Shown here: piece after piece, positions 23,143-35,025 of the stretch
Layout: every line of letters starts with the position of its first letter
Numbering within the stretch: position 1 is the first letter of the stretch
Origin: Terebella lapidaria
Taxonomy: Eukaryota; Annelida; Polychaeta; Terebellida; Terebellidae
Length of the DNA stretch: 64,000 nt
NCBI GenBank assembly: GCA_949152475.1
Contig: OX424555.1
Location: 19,610,868-19,674,867, forward strand
Reading direction: 5' to 3'
Made by a program: the position numbers and the translations under genes
The notes under the pieces: generated by a model
Seen by the model: only the letters and a program-made list of their open reading frames with translations
Told to the model about the DNA's origin: nothing
Database searches by the model: none

Positions 23143-24665
23143 TACGGTGGCTTCTTTCGGCCATAATTTTTATTTTATTTTCAAGAACTTATGTAAAATT
23201 TATGTTGGCGACGAAAATCATTTTAGACGTGACGAAAATCAATTTCATTGTGACGAGAATATTTTAAACGCGTTGAAAATCATTTTAAACGCAACGAAAA
23301 TGTTTTAAACGCAACGAAAACATTTTAAACACGTTGAAAATAATTTTAAACGCAACGAAAATGTTTTAAACGCGTTGAAAATCATGTTAAACGCAACGAA
23401 AATGTTTTAAACACGTTGAAAATAGTTTTAAACGCAACGAAAATGTTTTAAACGCATTGAAAATCATTTTAAACGCAACGAAAATGTTTTAAGCAGGTTG
23501 AAAATAGTTTTAAACGCAACGAAAATGTTTTAAACACGTTGAAAATAGTTCTAAACGCAACGAAAATATATTAAACACGTTGAAAATAGCTTTAAACGTG
23601 ACGAAAATATTATCGTCGTGACCAAAACAATTTTCGTTGCTTATTGTTGTTTCCGTAGCGTCTTCCAAAATGGCTGCCCTACTCATCATGTGACTCACTA
23701 CGAGAAAGAGCAATGCATTTTGTTGCACTGTTGAAGTCACGTTTAAAACATTTTCGTTGCGTTTAAAACTATTTTCAACGTGTTTAATATATTTTCGTTG
23801 TGTTTAAAACTATTTTCAACATGTTTAAAATATTTTCGTTGCATTTAAAACTATTTTCAACGCGTTTAAAACATTTTCGTTGCGTTTAAAACTATTTTCA
23901 ACGTGTTTAAAACATTTTTGTTGCGTTTAAAACTATTTTCAACATGTTTAATATATTTTCGTTGTGTTTAAAACTATTTTCAACGTGTTTAAAACATTTT
24001 TGTTGCGTTAAAAACTATTTTCAACATGTTTAATATATTTTCGTTGTTTAAAACTATTTTCAACGTGTTTAAAATATTTTCGTTGCGTTTAAAATGATTT
24101 TCAACGTGTTTAAAATATTTTCGTTGCGTTTAAAACTATTTTCAACGCGTTTAAAACATTTTCGTTGCGTTTAAAACTATTTTCGTTGCGTTTGAAACAT
24201 TTTCGTTGCGTTTAAAATGATTTTCAACGCGTTTGAAACATTTTCGTTGTGTTTAAAATGATTTTCAACGTGTTTAAAACATTTTCGTTGCGTTCAAAAT
24301 GATTTTCAACGTGTTTAAAATATTTTCGTTGCGTTTAAAACTATTTTCGTTGCGTTTAAAACATTTTCGTTGCGTTTAAAATGATTTTCAACGTGTTTGA
24401 AATATTTTCGTTGCGTTTAAAACTATTTTCAACATGTTTAATATATTTTCGTTGTGTTTAAAACTATTTTCAACGTGTTTAAAATATTTTCGTTGCGTTT
24501 ATAATGATTTTCAATGTGTTTAAAATATTTTCGTTGCGTTTAAAACTACTTTCGTTGCGTTTAAAACATTTTCGTCACGTCTAAAATGATTTTCGTCGCC
24601 AACATAAATTTTACATAAGTTCTTGAAAATAAAAAAAAAAATTATGGCCGAAAGAAGCCACCGTA
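23143..24665. mobile_element. Foldback transposon with tandem-repeat arms (1,523 bp)
   Basis: Outer ends are inverted copies of about 95 bases beginning TACGGTGGCTTCTTTCGG (23,143; complement ends at 24,665), nearly perfect. Inside them are arms of about 20-base repeats: the left arm (about 23,235-23,620) in CAACGAAAATG orientation, the right arm (about 23,742-24,570) in CATTTTCGTTG orientation. The whole element is flanked by CCCATT on both sides (23,137-23,142 and 24,666-24,671). Two paralogous sites (about 47,665 and 52,195) have only one CCATTC and no insert, which confirms both borders. No transposase; non-autonomous. Confidence 0.92.
23235..24570. repeat. Inverted 20/41-bp satellite arms around a unique spacer
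   Basis: Two half-units alternate: GTTTAAAACATTTTCGTTGC and GTTTAAAACTATTTTCAACG, giving a 40-41-base compound period with scattered variants (ATATATT, ATGATTTT). In the left arm both are in reverse complement. About 120 bases of non-repetitive spacer (about 23,622-23,742) separate the arms. The right arm is about twice the length of the left, so they have expanded or contracted independently. GTTTAAAAC in each half-unit is itself nearly palindromic. Confidence 0.88.
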
Positions 24666-24671
24666 CCCATT

Positions 24672-25848
24672 CCCAAGTATTGGACGATTATGTTTCTAGT
24701 GTGTCATGTATTGTTGAGTGAGAATATGTACCAATGCTAAGACGAAGGGTATGGCTTCCTTTGATTGGCTATTCAATATCAGGTTATTCTTCCAATTCAT
24801 TAAATCTTGACTGATTTCTAGATCTGTTTCGTTTTTCTCTTTTCGTATTTCCTGCTGTGAATAAGAATGCTGTCCATGTACCAAATTGACTGTGGATAAT
24901 GAGCCATAAACCAAGTATGCTACTGGGAATCAGATTTAATGGCACTGTATATTCAATCAGTAGAATATATCGCACTTTTCAATTATCGTCAGTAGTGGTC
25001 AAATATATGATAATGTGAAAGATGGAACACCATTCTTGCACGGGCAGTTTTAATTAGTTCAGACCCTGAAACTAAACATATGCAGGAATCGCTTTGAGGC
25101 AGTATTACTGATAACCATATGGTTAGATAGGTGACGATGTGTTAATGTTCATCGCTTGTTGTGATGGTGTTACCATGGCAACAGAATATGTGAGTACGTG
25201 ACTGCATTGATCCATGTGTCATGTGAGGGCGTTTGTGAGGTGCAAATGGCTTGCTGCAGTATTGGTGCTGAACGATATGCACTGCTCCCTGTGGAATATA
25301 CCTTGGACTTCAACAATTCACACAAGGCCACCACTGGGACTCGTGAACTATTTCTGGCATTATGGCTCAGTGTTTGGCGTTGGAAGTACTTGCGTGCAAG
25401 GCTCTGAGGACTTTGAGGGGCAGCTTATATTAGGCAGAATTGTTTTCATGGTGTACTTTTTCCCGGTAGAATACTTTATTCTGGTGTTGTGCCATTTGGC
25501 AGGCAAAATACAGTTGGAAGCCTCAGTGCACAGCTGGTTGATTGAAGACTAAGCGGACAATATGGAAACCCATTCTTGATTACTTTCAACTGCTAATAGT
25601 TTTTATCACAGTTCATAGTTTTAGGAGAGCAAATTATGTGTGGGTTTGATTGGTCTGGGTGAGAACTAATTGGACAAAGTGTACATGTAGTGTTTAATCA
25701 GAAAAGATGATAGATTCTCATGATTAGAATATGGTCATTTTTCATCATGATTGCAGATACTTTGTTATTCTGCAAATAACAATGGGAACATATAAATTCA
25801 TGATCTTGATACAATGACATAATCATGACAACTCGCTGTATGTTGCAG
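24672..25848. repeat. Central unit, distal part, no gene
   Basis: Continues the unit beyond the foldback element: 24,700-25,000 matches 47,700-48,000 and 52,240-52,540; 25,190-25,440 matches 34,430-34,640. The open frame at 25,198-25,407 is closed by stops in the 34,433 copy, so it is not an exon. Confidence 0.62.
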
Positions 25849-26203
25849 ATCATTGCCATATGTGCATTTAAGACAACGGCATCAAGCTCGTCCAAGAGTT
25901 ATTTCTGTAATAGAGAAAGTACGAGTAAATGTCCATTCGTAGATCTGAAAGGCCGAGGCCCGAAGGGCCGAGGATTTTCAAATCTACGAATGGTCACCAA
26001 ACCGGATTTAAAATACACCACCCAGACTGTCCATTCTCAGACTCAATAAGCATGGACTACATTCTTTTATTTCTGCCCATTCCCGAGAAAGAATTGAGCG
26101 AACAAACAATAGTGTGACGTCACAGGTGTATTTCAAACTTCAGGTGTTCATACGACTCTGAGACCCCTGTCAGTTCTCTCAGCTGGAGTTATCCATTGAA
26201 GTG
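25849..26203 (+). pseudogene. Third synaptophysin-family exon copy, interrupted
   Basis: After an intact-looking acceptor (TTGCAG at 25,843-25,848) the sequence matches the first visible exon of the two other copies: IIAICAFKTTASSSSKSYF, then SETPVSSLSWSYP after about 26,150. A 230-base insertion (25,907-26,136) splits the exon and introduces an in-frame stop, and the donor context is changed (GAAGTGTGC). Exons 3-5 do not follow: from about 26,240 the sequence passes into another part of the repeat unit (the type seen at 44,040 and 55,500). The upstream flank (25,160-25,848) matches 34,430-35,025 in the same order, so this is a real unit copy truncated by rearrangement and not a retrocopy. 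Not expected to make protein. Confidence 0.88.
25907..26136. mobile_element. 230-bp insertion with foldback hairpin inside the broken exon
   Basis: Absent from the matching exon at 8,568-8,689 and 35,026-35,147. It is flanked by near-identical heptamers TATTTCT (25,900-25,906) and TATTTCA (26,129-26,135), read as a target-site duplication. Inside, 12-base arms CCATTCGTAGAT (25,933-25,944) and ATCTACGAATGG (25,982-25,993) enclose a GC-rich loop containing two GGCCGAGG words around GCCCGAAGGG. No terminal inverted repeat or poly-A tail was seen, so the class is unknown. Confidence 0.65.
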
Positions 26204-26239
26204 TGCTACGGCTGCGCTGAGTATGACCTCCGTGTCATC

Positions 26240-27719
26240 ACGTTCAAATAAAACACATGTCACAGAGTTAAGTACAGATGACGCTATTCCCAGCGGCTGC
26301 TCACTCTCTGTGATGATTTTCTGAAAGGACATGTGAGAACTGGATGAACTATTCTCGGTCTTCAGGACAATTATCCACGTATTTGGATTCGTCCCACAAA
26401 CACAAAGCACTGATATATATGAACCGAGTCTGCTTGAATTGCTTTGAAGAGCGGTCTGTTTATTCCATCCACACTTAAACTTACGGTTCATATGCAGAAC
26501 TTGGGAGTCAGAAAAGATCCTTATTTTTGATAACATACAGTTGATAATATAAAAATATTGTGGCAGTGAAAAAATGATGTATCACATTGATTACTTGATG
26601 GTATGTGTAGGACGCAGGCTGCAATCCAAACAACATATGAAGGTGGTGAAACAATTATATAAACTTTGAGATCTTGTCCTAGAAAAGGACTGCTTTCACC
26701 GAATGCACCTTTGGTAGTTAAGGCATTGGATGGGGATACAACAATCTCTGGTCTGGAGCCACGTTGCTGTTTCCAACTTTCCTGACTGTTGGGCTCAGAT
26801 GCGGAGATCCTCGAATTTACTATTGAGCACACACAGAAATCACCCAGCCAATGACAAAGTGCCGCTCGATGGGAGAGAAGGGAACTTGTCCCATAAGTTT
26901 GGAATCACAGCAGACAGAGGAGAATTGTGCCAGTCATGTTTTCTATTTCTTGGAGTGTTCACGCTGTCACATGCACAGCAACGCAGGGGATTTGATTGGA
27001 TAATTGAGTGGTTATGATATCGCCATGGTAACTCGTGTGTGCCCGTGTTGTGAGTGTCCAGTTTATGGCACAGAATGAATGTGGCCATCCTGACAATAAA
27101 AATACGGTCACAGGTGAGGTTGAAATCCGTTTGTGCAGTTACATATCAAAGCAGAGGGTACTTTTTTAACCATGAAGCGGATCACAACATTATCAAATTG
27201 GATTTATCTTACTTTTGACAATGTTAGTATATTGTGTAAAACTAATGAATTGGCTGTTACAATAGTCATTCTGCTTTGAATATGGTCATGAAAGACTATG
27301 TCTTGTAGTGTCTATTTCATAGAACAACATGTAGGCAGATGAAAAACTTATCACTCTGCTTCCAGTATATTTGTGGTTTGCAATAGATCAGTGAACCGGG
27401 CAATAATCCATGAACAGAGACAGCAGGGTTTGTTAGCCAATGCTTTGAGTTGTTGGTCGGAATCAATATTATCATGGTGATGTCTGGATTTAACCCGAAC
27501 ATGAACAAGAGAAAACAAATCAATTGGTTTCTTTCCATTGATAGGACAGCAGACAATGGAAATAACAGCATTATCACTGTCAAGGCAAAGAAAGATATGA
27601 ACATTGATTCAACAAATTAAGTACATATACTGGTTTAAGATATGATATATATTTTTGATTGAATTTGATTTGAGAAAACATTTTATTGCATATCTGCCAT
27701 TAATAAAAGGCTGACTACA
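26240..27719. repeat. Central unit after the broken exon, no gene
   Basis: Direct-orientation match to 44,040-45,100 and 55,500-56,650 up to about 27,110 (ending near ACAGGTGAGGTTGA), then to 40,970-41,700 from about 27,110 to 27,600. The breakpoint between synaptophysin-type and this sequence lies at about 26,205-26,240. No coding exon recognised. Confidence 0.6.
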
Positions 27720-28430
27720 ATAGCCTGACTGCACCATCGACAAACACAAACATTTGCTTTTTGAGCATGGCGAGCAAACCATACCCAATATATAGTACAA
27801 TCTCTCCGGATCTGCTGGGCTATAAATGAAGGGAAATAAATGACTGACTCAGTTTGAGCTGATAACCGAGACCACAACTTCAGCTTTGATTGTAATAAAT
27901 GTTCCTGTGGCTTTACTTTTCTAACATTGTCCCTTGTGACGATATACTGAAGTAAAAAATGAATCAGCAATTCAGGTTCAGAAATGCAAAAAAAAAAACA
28001 TGAATCCTGTCTAAAATCTTTTATGGCTTTTTCAAATATCTCATTGGTATGAAAATTTGGTATTCAGGCTAAGTGTGATAGATGACAGTGAGTGATTCTG
28101 CAGCTATCACCAGGAACCTGAGGTAGAGGATACCGAAAACTGTGTGACATGAGTATTCCAACCACGGTCAGCCTGTCTGAGACCCACTCGTCCATTCTCG
28201 CTGTATTTGCATATTGCATAGATGCCGATTTGTAACGAGATTCCATTTCATATTATATTATCCAAGTCGTTATAAACTGGAACACGTGAAAAGAAAAATT
28301 ATGGCAGGTACATACATGTAATCTGAAATGTTCTTCATATTTTGCGATATTAGATCATACACAATGGGCTGTCTGATGAAGTTGAAACTACACTTTGCTT
28401 AACATGTTTGATCTCATATTTTAGGCTCAT

Positions 28431-28668
28431 ATTGGTTGCCGGGTTAGCTAATGCAGTCGGTTTGGGCACGGGTTCGATCCACGGCCGTGGCAGTATGTGA
28501 GGTGGTATGTGGTCACCAAACCGGGCAAGTGGGGTTTTCACCAGGTTTCCTGGTTGCCTCTGATGTGAATGACCATTATTACGCCAAGATCCGAACGAAC
28601 CAGAGATGTTAATATAAACCTAAGATTGTTCGTCAATTGTTGTGAAAAAATAAAGATTTAAGTTTTAG
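28431..28668 (+). mobile_element. tRNA-derived SINE, plus orientation
   Basis: Same family as 18,125-18,358: TTAGCTAATGCAG as a degenerate A box, GGGTTCGATCCA as the B box (about 28,471-28,482), core, and AATAAAG-rich 3' end. Orthologous by duplication to the left-arm copy. The core resembles broadly distributed metazoan SINE cores, but I could not assign a named domain with confidence. Confidence 0.82.
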
Positions 28669-29902
28669 AGCTCATATTATATAGAAGTCAGCATTTTTAT
28701 TGGAATAAATAAATTATACCGAAAGTTCAGGCTGTGTGTAAACTGGTGACTAGTCATTGGATGCCCTGATTCCCTTCAAGTATGTCACTAGAGATATCTA
28801 GAGCGGATAAAGTGAGTGGATGCTGGCAGCTGGCTTTCACCTTGTCCTATTCTATGTGTGTGGAGAGGTTTTTAAGGGTTCTCTACGAAATTTTAATTGA
28901 CTTTCGATGTGTTATTATGATAATCAGACTAGTTTGATAAAGGTGACAAAAGAACAAAGCAAAAACTGACTGACATAGAATATTGGGAGCCTTGATATTC
29001 AACACTTTATTTTCACGTGATATTCTTGAGCACTTGATAGTCAGCTCTGCTCCTGATCAGCTTGATCTTGACAAACGAACTAATACATACGTTACGCACC
29101 AGTTAAGTTCACTTTATATCAGTGACTTCGGGTTGGTGCCACTCTGTCAATGTCGATCAACATTGTCAATGTGGTCATCAGTTTGTATATGATTTAGAAT
29201 AATATAGGTTCACTGGCACTATTGATGATTGCATGATTTTGCCTAAACCCATTTACACATGTCAAACAGTGCAACATTATCTGATATTTTGAAACCGCAG
29301 ATGTTAAGTACAGACGACTTCATCCCAGCGTCTGCTCACTTTATGCCGCATTTAAGCGTCATCCATGTAGAAGTCTGTGTGATGATTTTCTGAGAGTGTC
29401 TACAAGAACCTGTGAGAACTTGTTGAACTGTTATTGGTCTTCAGCGACAATTATCCACTTTTTCGGATTCATCCCACAAACAACAAGCACTGATTTATAT
29501 GACCCAAATCTGCTGGAATGGTTTTGAATCAATTTGATGTTTGATTTGCAACCATCTTAATCAGAATTTGCTCCTGTGTAGTGGAATGAACTGGTACATA
29601 GTTTCTTGCAAAATTATGCAGGTCTCTACTCGAATTTAGTTCTGTATCAATGACTTTAGCGGTGATGCCAATCTTTCCATTTAGATTGATACATTGTTGA
29701 AATGGACATCAGTCCGTACAGGGGTTTGCTTTGTTATCACTGGTACTTAGGCATGGACCTAAGTTATACCTGAGTATATTCGGATTTACACATCTCATGG
29801 AGTGCATGGAGGATGTTCTGATTTTTAAAACTACATATGTTAGGTACATACGACCTCCTTATCCATAGTTTCTGCTAATATATGCCACAGAAAGCAACCG
29901 TT

Positions 29903-30087
29903 TAAACTTTATTTATTTTACAAATATTGATGAACAGGCATCAGCTTATATGAACATCTCTTGTTGGCTCGGATCTTGGCGTAAAGGTGGTCATTAGTTT
30001 GGGAGGAAACGAGAGAACCTGAGGAAAACCCATTTGCCCGGTTTGGCGACCACATACCACCTCACATATTGCCGAGGCCGGGAACCG
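29903..30087 (-). mobile_element. 5'-truncated SINE of the same family
   Basis: Reverse complement matches the core and 3' part of the 28,431 SINE (GGTATGTGGTCGCCAAACC, then CCACCTTTACGCCAAGATCC). The tRNA head is missing or degenerate. Its left-arm equivalent (about 16,900) lacks it, so this is a later insertion. Confidence 0.7.
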
Positions 30088-33000
30088 AGTCTGTTTGGAT
30101 TGCTTTGAAGTGATATCTCCTTATCCAACCACACCTAAACTTCACAGTTTATATGCAGATATTGGAAATGATTACTTGTTTGATAACAGCTGGTTCATTA
30201 TATCAATATACTGGTATTGTCTGAGAGAAAAAAATATAAGACATCACATTAATAACATGATCGGATATGTGGGTCGCATGCTGCAGAAACAACAAATGAA
30301 ATTCTTGTAAAATTACATCAACATTGAGGCCTTGTTCCAAAAAATGTTCCCGAAATTATTGAATGCCATAATGAAAAGCAGTTGTGAGATGTAGACAGCT
30401 GCTGACAGACGGTGTCAGGTATCTGTAGCTGAGACTGGGGCTGCGGATATCTCTGGAGCTGTGTTGCAGCCTCCAATGGTCCTGACTGCTGGGCGGCTGC
30501 TGAGTGGCGGAGATCCTCGATTGTACTATTGATTTTCTCTAATGGTGCACACACAGAATTCCTGCAACCACTGGCACAGTGTCGCTCACTCGGAGGGAAG
30601 GGAAACTTATCCCCGATCAGCAGCAAACTGCAGCGGCCCACACAGAGTGAGACTTGCTTCAAATAAAGCTCAGAGACAGGAGAACGGTGCCGTCAATTGT
30701 GGTCAGCCCCTAACCATGCTGGAGCTGTCTATCCGTGCTGTATCAGAGCTGGACCCGAGACTGGATAGTAGTTATAGTGCTTGGACTGTCATATTACACC
30801 AATGAAGGGCTTTGGATAAATTGAGATTTACAACAGACGGAGGATATGGCAGCCACATGTCTGTTTCCTGGACAATACACACGGACACCTGGACAGCAGT
30901 GCAAGGAATCTGATTGGATAATTGAGTGGTTATGACATCACCACGATAATGTGTGTATGACTGTGTTGTGGGCTCAGAATGATTGTGGTCATCCTGACAT
31001 TGAAAATACTCTCTCAGGTAATGTTGTGATCCATCCAGTACTTTAGAGTACACCAAAGCGTCAAAGTTTGGAAATGAACGGTGTTGTCAAAGGTGATATA
31101 TCGTAACACTTTCTTCACGATGTCATCATCTCATACCTTAAAATGTGTTTCATTAAATTTGTGTCTGGTTCCGAGAAAATAATCGCCTGGCAGAAAAGTT
31201 TTGTGGAAGAGTTAGGCGTAATAACTTCTGAAATATGTCATCAGTCTTGACTGATTGAATTTTTGGAAGCAATGTAGAACTAAGAGCATACTTATGTTTT
31301 CTGTACGAGCTGTTCTTAAGTATAATATTAATACATCATACCTCTAACGACTGACGATATCTATAGATTCATGTATGAGCCACGAGAAATTTACGGACAA
31401 TATGAAGAGCAGTTGGTCTAGGTGGGTCAATTTAAAAGCTTTCATTGGGTGCCATTTACAAGGCCCACAATTCCCCGGAGGTCACGATGAGACATGGGAG
31501 AGAGATAGGGGCTTTTTGATGTGGCTCTATCAGTGCAACCTTCTGTGCTTGGCAATACCTTCACAATCGCATACTAATGCACAAGTGACTAAATTCATTT
31601 TGGCCAGTGGTAATGAATTTTATTGGCAAGTTTCGTGTGGGTGGCGTTTTGTGCATTATCATGGAACAAAATCATCATCACAGCATTGTTTGTTTCTGTT
31701 TTGAGTGGATATGTATATTTTATACAATAATAGAAAAGAGAGGTAATGAATATTGCATAAAGTGGTATCGTCTGTATAAGTCATTCAGGCTTCCAAAAAC
31801 ACAAATTTATGGTATGAACGATTGAAACCCAGATAATAACAAAATTATTATATACATGTAACAAAATTGGAATTAATGCTTTATTCTGGTGCATGTATTA
31901 TGTTCTGAATGGAGGAACATTCTAACATTTTTGCTGCAGCTTGTTTCTCATCAATCAATATATGATACATTCACTGGTCAGATTCCTCTTTGCTGCTCAG
32001 CAGACATTCTACTATTTTTGTCAGCAGAGCGCCATATAACATTGCTTTTAACCAGGTTACATATTGGATAAAAGATAGTGTTTATCCTTCGTTGTCCCAT
32101 AGTATGACTAGGGTACACAGATATTTTTGATCTCTGGAGACGAGAGTCATATGCGTATTGCATTGGCTACGCTGTGCATTTTGAAAAGCTGTGCTATTAT
32201 TATTGCAGATATAGTTGTGCATTCGCTACAGGTGGTACATGAGCAGTGACAGTGAAAAAACGAAAAGCTTTGATGGTGAAACAGGAGCCGATAAATCTAC
32301 AATCTAGACAGAGAGGATGATTGTGAGATTTACTTAGTCCATTCTCCTTGCTACATTTATCTTCAGGAGAGAATATGTTCATGTGTCATCCCTTCGCCTG
32401 ACAAACCCACATCATGTTCACTCACTGCCACTATATTTCATCTGCTGATTCACAAAATCATTCGGTGTTGTATTTGACCATAATTTAAACATGTTGAAGG
32501 GCAAAAGAAAAAGATGTGTCTCAGAGAATCAGACAAGTGATGTTTTTGTTACAGAAGCCATGACATTATATCACTATGTTTATGTATATCGTTTTCATTT
32601 ACCATCATTTATTTTATGAATGGTGCAATAAAACCCATCCGAATATCCGATAGTCACCATGGTAAAAAAATATTGCACATCTTTCATAATCGAGCAGTGT
32701 CCATTACCAAATCATTTTCACCTCCCTCTGCCATGTCCACACAAGCGAAACAAAGATTAATAGCTCACATTGCATTCGATGACAGAGAATCAACATTGAT
32801 CCTCCCTGAGAGGAAATAAATGTCAGGACGTGGTTGTGATGAAGTGTGATGTTAACGCGAATGCAAACTTCATCAGTGAAATCTTGTATGATGCGTACAA
32901 AGTATCGTACCGTCCTGTGGTATTCTACGTAGAGCATACTGTATGAAGCAACCTATTGATGGGCCTATGTCACCAAAAATATACATGATATAAATATAGT

Positions 33001-35025
33001 ACGATATAATTATATCTCTTATATATATGTATATTTTTACTTGGAATTATCGTCAATGTAAATGTACATAAAGTGCATTGCATAATACTATATTTTGAAT
33101 GTTCCATTCAACAGAAAGAACTTCACTAATTAGTTATCCTGGTTCATTATTCTGTTCTAAATGATTATGTTTATTTCTCAGTGGTTTAGTACTAAATATG
33201 TCCATGCTACATGTACCTTGTACAATACATTGTGAATGTATCATGTGACAATGGAATCAACCAATAATGGCTCTGATTGGTGTCACCTAAAATGTAATTA
33301 TCAATGTAATTGTAATCGGATGGTGAGAGTGAGTCCCAGTGCCCATGGTAATTTTTCCAATCAGTTCGCAAATAACTGTAGCTGGTAAATTCTATTAACT
33401 AATCAAATTGCTCTTCCCAATTCCTGGATATGAGGGCAACCTCATCAAGGATATTGATTGCTTTGGGAGTCGAACTATGAACCTTCTTCGTTCGCTATGC
33501 CCCAATGGTTGTTCCATTTCTGACTGATTGTATACTCATGGATATCACAAACCAGAGATATATGGGAATGAGAACAACAGACATTTCCTCCTCGACGTAC
33601 ATTGTATGTTTTTCAGGAAACAGTCAGTGATTGAATGAGACTTCTGACAATTTAGCGAGATTGATTGTTCACTGTGTCGGGAGCAGAGCCTCAGGACGCT
33701 GTCTCCATGTGCCCCACCGACGACAGATGGCAGCCAGATCAAACGGCATTGCACCAGACACCCACGGCTAAGCAGAAATGGAAAGAGCGGAGAAGCGATA
33801 CTTTCAAACGTCAGATTAAGACTCGAAATAGATTTGTTGCATTGTTGCAAGTCCTATAAATTGGAGGTTGTCGCCCTGAAATTGGATTTGCCACATTCGC
33901 TATCCCTTTGTGAATTAAGATATAAAATCCTTTTAAAACAGGAACAAGGTCAACGGGGAATAGACATAGGTCCTGGTATGGTTTCTACTGAGCAGTGCTG
34001 CTGATAGTTGGGAATTTATCTGCTGAATATCCCGGGATGGCGTGTAAGGAGAGCGACATTAGGGCCAAACATCATTATTAGCCACTTCTAAAATATTCGT
34101 TTGTGCTTGATAATAATGATTTTGATCACATTTTGGCTTTTTCTACCAGTGTTAGCATCATAGCCAGTATAGTTTGCAGGATGTATGTTGTACATGTGAA
34201 TGTACATTGTACCAGGTATAATGCCATAAGATGAGCAAAAGTTATATGACGGTAAATTAATAATATATGTATATTCTCGGACCATGCGTGACCTTGTAGA
34301 GTCAAATGTCGTCATGGTCAATAAGATATAAAAATTCAAATTGTGATGCCCAAGAAAGTTTGGGTGCTTTACTACCATGCTCTAGCTCATATGCATGTAA
34401 ACGCTACTTTTTGTAGCCGCAACCATATGAGTACGTGACTGCATTAATCTAGTCCTGTGAGTTGTGAACGGCTCCGTATCTGGTGCTGACGAAAGCACAT
34501 ACCTAAGACTCCTAACAATTCACACAAGGCCAACACTTGGACTCGTCACCTATCCCAGGCATTATGGCTCTGCTTGGCGCTTGAGGCGTTTCCGTGCAAT
34601 GCTCTAAAAACCTTGAGGGGCACTTTCCCTGCTTCTACCCATGAGTTCGTATCTGCCTTATTTTTGGGCTGACGTGTTTCACGGTGTTCTATTCCCTGTG
34701 TGAAATGATGCTGTGCTATTAGGCAGGGTATACAAAACACAATTTGAGACTTGATTGCACGACGAAAGAAGTGAATAACTGGGAAATTGGAAAAAAATGA
34801 AACCCGATCTTAATTAACTTTACCTGCCAATTTTTCACCTTTTAGTATTTTTATTACCATCATTGCATATTACGGATTTGAGGCTGATTGTGTCATTTTA
34901 GTAGGATTGCAGTCAGTGGTTGACAAACTTTTGATAAACTTGTCCATGAAAAAGAAGAAGATTCATATATATATTCATGACCTTGATACAATAACATAAC
35001 CATTACAACTCTCTGTATTTTTCAG

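Noticed and set aside
23235-24570. CRISPR-like regular repeats
   Set aside because: No spacers; repeats are contiguous, degenerate and inverted about a centre in a eukaryotic genome. This is a foldback element.
25198-25407. Candidate first exon of the synaptophysin-like gene
   Set aside because: No KEP..GF motif, and the matching sequence at 34,433 is closed by stops.
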